Below are positions 11,472-21,620 of a stretch of DNA of 64,000 nucleotides, piece after piece. The translations under genes were made by a program, and so were the position numbers. Numbering within the stretch: the stretch's first letter is position 1; each line of letters begins with the position of its first letter. The notes under the pieces are model-generated. The model was given only the letters and a program-made list of their open reading frames with translations. It was not told the DNA's origin and searched no databases. The stretch is from Pieris napi (taxonomy: Eukaryota; Arthropoda; Insecta; Lepidoptera; Pieridae): positions 3,482,001-3,546,000 of the forward strand of contig NC_062235.1 of the NCBI RefSeq assembly GCF_905475465.1, given 5' to 3'.

Positions 11472-14400
11472 TCATTTCTCTACAGAACTATACTCTATAT
11501 CGTAATTATCATCATAATCATCGCAAAATTCGTATATATCCTCATTTCTTTCCTCAATTTTTTCATATTCAACGTGTGTATCGTCTTGCTTTCGTCTTTC
11601 CCTCTGTAACTTGTTGTGAAGGATCTGGAACAAATTAAAGGTCTATCATTCGAATATAAAAAAAAATAATTACACCTAAAAGGAAATTTACATACGCAAT
11701 TATCGTTCCGAGAGTGAACGGTTTTGTCAATGACATAATATACACAAACTCTTTTAATGGGTAAAAAATGACTAAAATAATAGTAAATTGTCATAGTATT
11801 GTCTTTTATTGACATAACTTTTAGACCATTGATATACAAAAAATCCAAAATGCACAGTCTCGAATAAAAGTAACGCTCGAAAGTGTCCCGAAACACTATT
11901 TCTGTCCCTTTCTATAACAGTATGTCTATAACAGTATATGTTACAAGCATATATTATTGCAAAATCAACCTTACGCGCATTGCTTAAAGTTGTTATTACA
12001 ACGCAGTGTATACGTACTTAGAGAATAAAATTTTACGACCGACCGTGGTCGGTAGGACAAGGTATTGAGTGGAGTCGAACATGACTTTTTTATTTACAAC
12101 TACATATTTAACATAATTTTAAATTTATCCGACTTTGGGTGCTTTACAGCGTGCGTGGCCACGGTGACTGAAGACAAAAGGTGTTGGATGTTAAATATTT
12201 GTAAATTTATAGTAATACATAACTTTAATCCGGTTAAAAAGTTTTTTCTTTAAATTAACAAAAATTTTTTAAATTGGCTACCTCCTGACTGACCTACACT
12301 TTATATAGCGTAAATATATTTGTCAAAAACTACACACAAAAAAGTTCAAAAGTACATAATTTTATTTATAAAAAAAACACAAATAAATAACATCGACTCC
12401 ACTTATTAGACGCGGGACTATTTGAAATGAGCGCACAATTTAGAATGTTGCGCTCATTTTTTGACGTTGAGTGTGCATCTTGGGTTTTTTGTATATCAAT
12501 GTTTTAGACATAGAAAAACACTTTTTTAACGGAAAGTAAATTGTCACTTTGTCCCAAAGTTGACTTACATCACACGAGTAATGGTTCGTACATTCTTCTG
12601 ACTGATATAGATTATAGAGATTGATAACGAACAACATAAACATAAGGATATACAACATATTAAAATAGCTTGACTATTAACTAAATAATCACTATCAGTG
12701 ATACACAGAGTCGATCATTAGCAAGATAAAACTTCACAATAGATCGGAAGAACACAGACGCTGCCGTCTGACGACGTCTTAAATGAGTCGTTAACTAATT
12801 AAATTGTTACTAATCCATGATTAAAGATTATTTAATAGATTCTAAGTACGGTTGTTAAGTACTTTCTGCGAAAGTGTAAATATCAAGTTATATAGGGCAA
12901 ATCTCTTAAAACTACATTCAGTAAGTTTCAAATAAGCTGACCTCATCGAAACGGCAATTCAATGGACAACCTCCTTTATGAGAAATAAAATAAAAAACTT
13001 CGAATGCACATTCAGCTATCATTTAAAAGAAATTTCTATCCACTAAATGTTTAATTAACATTTAATTTAAAAAGGTTATAAAGATATTTTCAAACGAGTC
13101 ATTTCACGAATTCAAAACAAATTTGCACTATGAATCATTTATGAGTAATTTCTCTTTGGTTTATGCATTTATTGTCTGTGATTATATGAACTTCCGGTAT
13201 CTAATCTTTTTCCTTGTTAACATTACATTATCTTTAACAGACATCTATGCATTATTTAAAGTTCGTAAGATATGACAGAAAAGGACAATCGCTCAGATGT
13301 TAACTTAGAAATTATTTTAGATTTGGATTTAAAAGACGATAAAGAAATTGTGATATTATTAAAATATTGTGTATTTTATGTATAAAGTAAATATTGTAGA
13401 TCGTTGATGTAAAAAAACCAGCTACATCCGTTTAGGTCTGGGCCTCACTTTTCTGTATCTATATCCTGATAATTTGTTTTTCCTAGGCAAGTAGGTGATA
13501 GCTTTCTGTACCTTTTGGGTCAATGATGGGGCTTCTTCACCTCGTGTACCCTCACCGTACGAGCGAATGTTAAATCCGCACATAGACAGAAAGTCCATTG
13601 GTTAGGTCCGTCAAAAATTAGGATTAATTTTAGACGTAATTTTTGTAAAACTCATGACGAACAATTTAAACATCTATATAGAAAAGATCGTGTTGTTGTC
13701 ATAATGAACATCAAGGCCAATTTGTTAATAAAATTCATTTTAAATTAATTTATTGAAAGATAACAATGTTTATACTTGGCAACAACAGGGAGAATGTTGG
13801 TAAGATAATAAAAAGATTTATTGTTTTATTTATTTACCCTTGAACTTAACAAAACAAGACGTATAAGCGACCTTATAAATAACTCTTGAAGATATCCTAC
13901 GCCAGTACTCCGTAACTAACTCTTGCGATCCTAAGCTCGCGTCATAAGCGCTACGAGGTTGGAGGTTACACAGTAACGCTCTTTTTCAGTGTCGTGTAAA
14001 GTAGTAATATATGACCAACAATGAGAACTTGAACGTGACCGCGTGTCAGCCGTCTTTATAGTCTTGTATGGACTTGTATAGACGCGTTCACATGAACACG
14101 GGCGCGGTACGGCATTGCGAGCGCAAATGCCATTCGTATGTAATGAAGTCGACGCTGACGACGACGATACAATAGGAGTAAGGCTATCTTTTTTGACGTG
14201 ACAACGTCTTATAATTCGATGGAGCCGGCTGCACGCACGAAAAAACATGACTCATGCGGCGTTACATCGCTCTGAGGCGTTCCATTTAAGGCTTGAAGTG
14301 CAAGCGAGAGCGGGGAACGAGCGACAAAGAGGCACAATCGGCCTCCGCGTTCAGCAGCGTTCGTTCGTTAAAAATCGACATAATTGTATTTATGCGTACA

Positions 14401-17400
14401 AATAAATGTAACTAGATCAATTCAAATGTGATTTCCATTTAAATATATATTAAACAAATAAAATTAAAATTTTCTTTTCAACCATTCCATCGGTATTTTC
14501 TTATGACGTTGTCACGTTCAACTATCGTCAGTAAACCGACTTTACAGACAACCGATTTTTGTTCCATGATAAAAGACGTTGTCGTTCCTCAAAATTGTCG
14601 ATAATACTGCGACTACCATAGCCGGCGTCCGTGTGTAAACCGTATACATGAGAAAGAGCTAGCACGGTTTCACGGCACGGCGACCGCGTACGTGACCGGA
14701 TACATGTGAAAAGGGCCTAAGGGCTCATGCCCACGAGACGGTTTCAAAGCGGCCCGGTTTTTTGCCGGTGCCGGGTAGAAACCGAGTGTTAAAAAGAGGA
14801 AATGTATTATTCCGTGGTACATGTACAAAAAGCTAAAAAAGTCGAGAAAAAATACATAGACGACATTGGGTACCTCCCATGGTAATAGAAAGAGACATTT
14901 TAATTTTAATAGATAAAACTTAAAATTGAGGAGGTATATAATAATTACTTAAATATATAACCGATTATAAATTTAAAAATATTAATATAAAAATACCTGT
15001 CGCTTTATCAGGAACTCGGCTATTTCCTTCTTTTGCTCCTTGAGATTAATGTTAGAGGGAGATGTGTTTGTAGTACGGTAAGATATTACAGGTGACTCTG
15101 ATTGCAGGTTCTCCCAGGCTTCTTTACTTCTCTTTCTTGCTGCTAACAATCTACAAAGAATATTTGAATCACATTTTGCCGTGGCACTGAATTGATCATT
15201 TAATGAAATGGCGTACTAAAACTAGCCATATCATATCTTTAGTTAATAATTTAAATTATATAAAACTATGGTTTTCAATCACTAAAAACGTTACTTTTTC
15301 AATAGTTTAGTTTTAGCAATGCTAAGAAATATTAATTAAAGGTTGGTAAAAAAAAACTGTAAAATTAAAAATATTGGTATCGGTAAATTGAAACTGTGAA
15401 ATTAAACAAGAATATCATTGAATGTGATTGAGATATTGACTTAATAAAACTAAGATGTGTTGAAATATTTGCAATAAAATTAACAAATTCCATTCTCAAA
15501 AGTACATGTTAGCCATAGAGCAAGGCACACTAATTGTGTTAATTTGCAATAGCGGCCTTCACACGTGCAGTTCGGAATGGCATTTCTGGAACTGCGCACC
15601 ATTCTGCAGATAAATCTGTGCAGACTAGACCGCGCGCTGATCTGTGCTTCTACTTTACGCTTAAATTGTAATAACAGTTTTAATTGCGGTTCAAACTGTC
15701 TATTTCGCTTTCCTGCAGATAAAACTGTACGTATAAATGCTTTTCGAGAGTTTAGATCGCAGTATGGAATGGCGCGTGGAATGTCGACCAATTTGAAAAG
15801 TTTTCTTTCAGTTTTAACCGGTACAGTAGAAATGGATACACGTCTAGTGATCGCGTTAGCTGGTTTCGTGGTTGGTTTTAATAATCTAAAAAGGAGACGT
15901 GTATGGGTTAAGAAATATAGACGAAAATTTGGACATTTACCCATGTTAAAAGAAATACGAGAAAACTATCCAGAAGATTTTAAAAATTACCTAAGGATGG
16001 ACGGCGATAATTTTGATTGCTTATTGGAACTTATCCGTCACAGAATTACTAAGCAAGATACAGTTATGAGAAAATGCATAACACCAGAAGAACGTCTTTC
16101 CGCAACATTAAGATATCTGGCAACTGGACGTTCATTTGAAGATTTATATTACGGTTTGTATAAGCCGACTTATTTTTAACTTGCCATAAACATGGATGTT
16201 CCCGATATATCCTTATAAAACCTGTCACTGCTTCCACGCTCCAAACTGCCATTTTGAAATAATTGTCATCCACACGAGGTACCCGCATAAAACTGTACAA
16301 ACGTTCGAACACACCAATGCGCCGCATCGAACTGTCAAACCACCACGCGCTTGTCGCGTCTACACGGACGGATTGGACGGCAGATCGGAATGGCGCGGGC
16401 TGTTTCCTACGGTTCGAACTGTACGTGTGAAGGCCGCTATTGTATGGTATTGATTAGATTCGATTCCGGTAGCAATTTTATTCCACAAACTAAAAAAAAA
16501 GATAATAATTTAAACTACCTATTCATAATTTTTGTATGATCTAAACCGTACACAGAATTTGTCATCTCTGGTATAGGGTCCTCAATTATTTCTTGACTAT
16601 CTTCTAATTGCTTTATTTTTGCCTGTAACCAATTTTGTTTATATAAATATCAACACTTCTATTTTAATACAATAAGTTTAAACGTCTTTAAAATTGTATT
16701 TATATAGGCCGAAGATCAGGACAACACAAATATCTTCAAATTTTTTAAATAAGCCCATATTTTATAGTTCCTAGAGACTCGCATTTCTTACTTTTATTTC
16801 TGGTGATAACTTCAGATTTAATGTAAATTCAGATTTTAATAGCTCCCCCAAATCAGTTGGAGTGTAGTCCTCACCATAATCAGCTTGCAGTAACCGTTTG
16901 TCAATATCAACAATCTGAGATTCGTGCTTATCTGAAAACAACAGTAGTCATAAAATACATATTTTTAAATACTATTTGATCAACATTCAAAATAAGTAGA
17001 TAATTCAAACACCTTTTACAAAATATATGTAAGGCACTTCTCCCATAAGTCTGAGGGTAGATAGCTCATGTCTCAAGGGCCCTGCAATTGTCTGCAATAG
17101 TTTATCTGTATCTTCATCACTTGCGTCACCTTTACATATCCAGAAAATATTGATGGTTTTGAAGTCTTTTGCAACATTGACCTGCAAAATATTTCTAAGT
17201 TAAATTCAAATAAGATATTTAGTTCCCTCTTTTAACTCAAAAATAATTATCCAAAGAACCATTGGAGAAAATAATGTTTAAAAGTTTTTCTATTTCAGTT
17301 CTGTTGACTTTTTATAGATATATTATTTGTCTATATATGTCTCTAAATGATTGCATACATAATGTGAGTTTATGTTAAGGTATATATTGAAAATCTATAT

Positions 17401-17778
17401 ATATATCACCTTAGATATTTCTATTCCTCGTCCAATAATATCCATTGACACAGTGCCAGTGGACATAATATCTGTTATGTGTTTCATAAATAGTTTATTT
17501 AAAACAGCTACTCTGCGTATTCCCTGATTATCGGGAATTCTTTGAATTTTTGTCAATGTATTGAGAGTGGGAAGTATATTTAAATCTGTGGTCTGTGAGG
17601 GATACCACTGCCTAAAACAAAGATAACCTATAAATAAATTTTGCTGTTTTAGTAGTGTACCACTGTTTGCATCATACATTTACCGTTTATTTTTGGGATT
17701 TAACATTTTATGTAACTTCATTCCTTGTTTCTTCATGCTGTATAACACACAAGAACTACTGTAAAATCGGAGAATCAT
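11472..17778 (-). CDS. RBFA: Ribosome-binding factor A, mitochondrial (7 exons)
   Basis: RbfA-family protein that assists late maturation of the small mitochondrial ribosomal subunit. Exons on the minus strand: 17684-17778, 17410-17611, 17013-17181, 16792-16931, 16519-16622, 14997-15150, 11472-11624; total 1017 nt, 338 aa. All junctions are GT-AG and all phases agree. The N-terminus MILRFYSSSCVLYSMKKQ looks like a mitochondrial presequence. The RbfA KH-like core spans about residues 45-160: RVAVLNKLFMKHITDIMSTG, then VAKDFKTINIFWICKGDASD, then GPLRHELSTLRLMGEVPYIYF. The longer C-terminal tail includes LLAARKRSKEAWENLQ and ends in a very acidic segment (EFCDDYDDNYDIEYSSVEK). Intron 5 contains a Harbinger transposon and intron 6 a hAT-like MITE. 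It is divergent from Rbf, 435 bp start to start. The family call is strong; exons 6-7 rest on phase fit and on the tail running on sensibly. Confidence 0.9.
11827..12501. mobile_element. hAT-like non-autonomous element, copy 1
   Basis: 675-bp element with terminal inverted repeats beginning cattgatatacaaaaaa. It is flanked by an exact 8-bp duplication TTTTAGAC at 11819-11826 and 12502-12509, as expected for the hAT superfamily. No transposase is encoded. An inverted, closely similar copy is at 24370-25023. It sits in RBFA intron 6, about 200 bp upstream of exon 7. Confidence 0.88.
12741..12780 (+). other. Sequence resembling sequencing-adapter words
   Basis: Reads agatcggaag, aacacagacg, ctgccgtctg, acgacgtctt in order. 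The first 11 bases match the common start of TruSeq adapters, and gacgctgccg matches part of a Nextera adapter. It is probably coincidence or an assembly artefact; see findings. Confidence 0.3.
13425..13520 (-). repeat. SINE tail fragment
   Basis: 'ggtctgggcctcacttttct' followed by 'aggcaagtaggtgatag' is the reverse complement of the 3' part of the SINE seen complete at 34972-35262 (tgatcacctacttt...ctgaggcccagacc). The head is missing. It lies in RBFA intron 6. Confidence 0.5.
14187..14520. repeat. Repeat region bounded by ttgacgtgacaacgtc motifs
   Basis: The block at 14187-14248 (ttttttgacgtgacaacgtc, then ccggctgcacgcacgaaaaa) recurs, diverged, at 47874-47932. A near inverted copy of its first part, gacgttgtcacgttca, lies at 14505-14520. 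This suggests the ends of a DNA element. Open frames across it translate to SRLHRIIRRCHVKK-like peptides, which I take to be repeat-derived and not a gene. Superfamily unknown. Confidence 0.45.
15547..16442 (+). mobile_element. PIF/Harbinger element with 5' half of transposase
   Basis: Terminal inverted repeats of about 28 bp (caatagcggccttcacacg at the left, its complement ending at 16442). Inside, the plus-strand frame 15832-16179 reads LKRRRVWVKKYRRKFGHLPM, then YLRMDGDNFDCLLELI, then PEERLSATLRYLATGRSFED. This is the N-terminal region of Harbinger/HARBI1-type nuclease proteins. It stops at 16179 and the DDE catalytic half is absent, so the copy cannot move itself. A clean 3-bp target duplication was not evident. 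The element lies in intron 5 of RBFA, in opposite orientation to that gene. Confidence 0.8.
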
Positions 17779-18213
17779 TATTGCAACATATACTAAAATT
17801 AACAACTAAATACAAAATTCAGATAATTTTGTCACGTTTTAAGCACATAAATTAGTATGAAAAATGCTAAAATTCAAGCTACTATCTTCAAAATTCAAAT
17901 TTATCCAAATTGAATTCGTATTTGGCACTAAAGCCATTGTTTTTCTAATTCAAAATAAAAATATCTTAACTGTCACCATATCACAAAGTCTCACTGTCAG
18001 TCTTGTATCGAAAATGTCAAAACTAATGTCAGTTGTCACTAAAGTGTCCCGCGCGAGTGCTAAACAGGGAGTGTAATGTAATGTGTATTATTCCCGCCAA
18101 GTATCTGTCAAAAAAGCTAAAATCGGGATAAGTTTACGGCTGTATCATATTGATTTTATTTTATTTAATGGTACATTATTGGTTGTTAATCATTCATACT
18201 TTAATCAAGAAAA
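17779..18213. promoter_or_regulatory. Shared RBFA/Rbf promoter region with E2F-type sites
   Basis: 435 bp separate the two divergent start codons. ttcccgccaa at 18091-18100 is the complement of TTGGCGGGAA, a textbook E2F/DP site, 114 bp before the Rbf ATG. A second E2F-like word, tcccgcgcga, is at 18047-18056. No clear TATA box was assigned. Since pocket proteins act through E2F, this fits feedback control of Rbf; that role is inference. Confidence 0.65.
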
Positions 18214-21200
18214 ATGTCTAATCAAGAAGAAAGTGACGAAAATTGGATTGCTGCTATGGACAATCTATGTTCGCAATTAAATGTAGATCCAGGGGCTACA
18301 AAAAAATCAAAGGATTCATTTGCTGAAATAAAGCGAAACTTTTCTTTAGAGGTGAGTATTACAAATTAATTTTCTTTAAAATAAACTTCAAAAGACTTTG
18401 TTTTCATGATAGTTATATTACACATGCATATCGTGTTCTTACTTTTTTACTTTTCATTGGCTCTTTAACCTAAATATTCTACTTTTATATTATTATTGGT
18501 CGCGAATAATTCAATAAACAGTTATATTTTTGTTGCAGGGTGATTCACTACATTGGATGGCATGTGCTCTCTATGTTGCATGCAGAACATCCATCACACC
18601 TACAGTTGAATCAGGGAAGGCAGTAAAAGGGAACTGTGTTAGTTTAACAAGATTACTTAGATTATGTAATATAAGGTAAGTTTTATGTTTATTGTAAATT
18701 TCAAATATTTGAAAATTTTGCAGATAATGCCAAACTGTTCTTTCTTGGAACATAACATTAAAAGTTCTAGTTTTGTATTATGTTAATTAATTAAACCCAT
18801 GTTTAAAAAGTATATAATGGATATTATACAAATGTTTAACAGTTGTATTTTTTGTCTTACAGTCTCATTCAATTTTTCACTAAAATTAAGAACTGGATGG
18901 ATATGACTTTAATGCCATCTGATTTTAAAGACAAAATCAGTAGATTAGAGCACAAATTTGCTGTATCAACAATTTTATTTAGAAAATTCCAACCACTTTT
19001 TCAAGAAATCTTCATGGGCTTAACAAATGAACCAGTAAAAACAAAAAGTAGCAAAAAACATAAGTAAGTTTTATTAATAATAATATACAAACAGTATTCA
19101 TAATAAACATAGGTTACAAATATAAATATAATAGTAAATAAACTGTAATTTTAATATAATCATTGTGAATGAATCTTAGATCTAACTATAGCATGAAGTA
19201 AACATTCCCTTCTAGCATTGTACATTACAATTACAAAAATCAAATAATAATAATCATTTAGTACTCTCACAGTTAACAAATTAATTCTAATAATGTTTAT
19301 TTATACTTGGTGAAATTAATAATCTATTTCTAAGAATGTAGTTTTTATAATGATAGGTTAACAGCCCAAGTTTTTTCTAATGCTTTGAAGATATCAGCCC
19401 ATAATAATACAGAAGTAACTACTACTATCTTTAAATCTATTTCTTAACTCTGTTCCAGACTTCAACCTTGCAGTACCAATGCATTATTTAACTTCACATG
19501 GTGCCTCTACATAAGTGTAAAAGGAGAGTTCCACAATTCAGCTGATGATCTTGTCGACATGTACCATTTGCTTTTGTCTTGTTTAGACTTTATGTATGCT
19601 AATGCATTTATGGCAGACCGAAGGGATATATTGAATCCCAATTTTAGAGGTATGTGCATAAGTTTTTATTTGATTAAAATTTCTGCGTTTAATAAACCTT
19701 GTTATTAAGACCTAAAACTTCCTTATAAGCTGGGATTTGTTTTTATTGGCAACAAGAAATTAATAATTCTCTGTAAACTAAACCTTACCATGTATATCTG
19801 ATCCTGATTCCCACTTTAATATTGATTTTGATTTGGCTTTTTATTGACAATTTTTTGCATTAAAAGAAATACTCCAAAAAAACTGGTACAGTACATAATT
19901 TAGTTTGATTGATGTTTTATGAACTATTTTTAAAATCTTTTCTAAAGAAATTAATCATTCTCTTCTAATTCATTGTTAAATAAATGAATATTGCTTCCAT
20001 CACTGTTAATAATAACAATGAATTACAATAATTATTATTTATCTAATTCATTGTTAAATAAATGAATATTGCTTCCATCACTGTTAGTAATAAAAATGAA
20101 TTAGAATAATTATTATTTATCTAATTCATTGTTAAATAAATGAATATTGCTTCCACCACTGTTAATAATAACAATGAATTAGAATAATTATTATTTATCT
20201 AATTCATTGTTAAATAAATGAATATTGCTTCCATCACTGTTAATAATAACAATGAATTAGAATAATTATTATTTATCTAATTCATTGTTAAATAAATGAA
20301 TATTACTTCCATCACTGTTAATTATAACAATGAATTAGAATAATTATTATTTATCTAATTCATTGTTAAATAAATGAATATTGCTTCCATCACTGTTAAT
20401 AATAACAATGAATTAGAATAATTATTATTTATCTAATTCATTGTTAAATAAATGAATATTGCTTCCATCACAGTTAGAGAGGGCCAAACCCACTTTCTTA
20501 AGATAATTATTGTAATGCAGCACTTTACAGAAGTAACCCTGCCGGTTTTTATCCAACACACAAAATACCATTCACATTCTTATTATTTTCGTTTTTTTTA
20601 TATCAAAACAGGTCTCCCAAGTGACTGGTCAGAAGATGACTATGAACAACCAAATCATCCACCCTGTATAATATCAGTACTGTGCGAACTTAAAGATGGA
20701 CTTGCAGTGCAGGCCAGGACTATGAAGGACTACAGCTGGAATAGAGTTATCAAATCATTCTTTGAAAAAGGAGTAAGTGTTTTTTTTCTATTACTACTAT
20801 TACTACTATTATGTTGACATGTCAGTAAGGGAGTGTTCAAGTATTACGTAACGTATTTTTGGGGGGGGGTGTCCTTTTGTAAAACGTTTCGATGCGGGGC
20901 GGGGATCCCGGGGATTGCATTACGCGTTATTGTTAATATTATTTTAGACTTTTCAGTACTTTACACCACATAATGGTAACTTTTAGGTTTAAAGAGTTAC
21001 TAGTAGGTCACGAAACGTTTCACTATACTAGGGTACAGAAAAACGTTACTGTGCGTTACATGGGGGGGGGGGTCAATAATCTCCAAAAATTGCTTGACGT
21101 AATACTTGAACGCTCCCTAAATAGTAATAGCAACAAAGTTAAAATTAGACTTTTCCATAATGATTAAATTGCAGAACTGTTAAGTACAAATTAAATTCTT

Positions 21201-21575
21201 ATAAGTTTAAAATAGAAATGTTCATCATTTGTGAACCTCACTTAACTAAGTTTATAAGGCATGTTCCGAGTTGCACAATGGCCAATTTAAAACTTAATTA
21301 AATTTAATATTGCCAAACATGGCCTTGCGTTTAATTTTTAACTATGTATCCAGTTAGCTACTGCATAGATAAAATAAATCAGTGGCTCTACAGCCTCTTC
21401 AGGTCTTGGGCTCATATCTGTTTCATGATCATTGGTCAATCTAATAGGCAAGTGGGTAAAAACACAGCGTTGACTATTTGAGTCTAAAGCATTCGATACT
21501 ATGTTCTCCTTCACCGTTCTAGCGAAATTTAAATGCGCACATAGGGCTGTTCAAGTATTACGTAAGCACTATAGG

Positions 21576-21620
<45 letters not shown>

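Noticed and set aside
11495..11896. 133-codon minus-strand frame
   Set aside because: Out of frame over RBFA exon 7 and running into the hAT MITE; exon 7 is coded in another frame.
13931..14248. 105-codon frame starting MFFRACSRLHRIIRRCHVKK
   Set aside because: Falls on a repeat also present near 47.9 kb; translation of repeat sequence, not a gene.
15480..15944. 154-codon minus-strand frame
   Set aside because: Antisense of the Harbinger N-terminal coding region.
19966..20478. CRISPR-like array (regular spacing)
   Set aside because: Whole 78-bp unit is repeated with no unique spacers; eukaryotic intronic tandem repeat.
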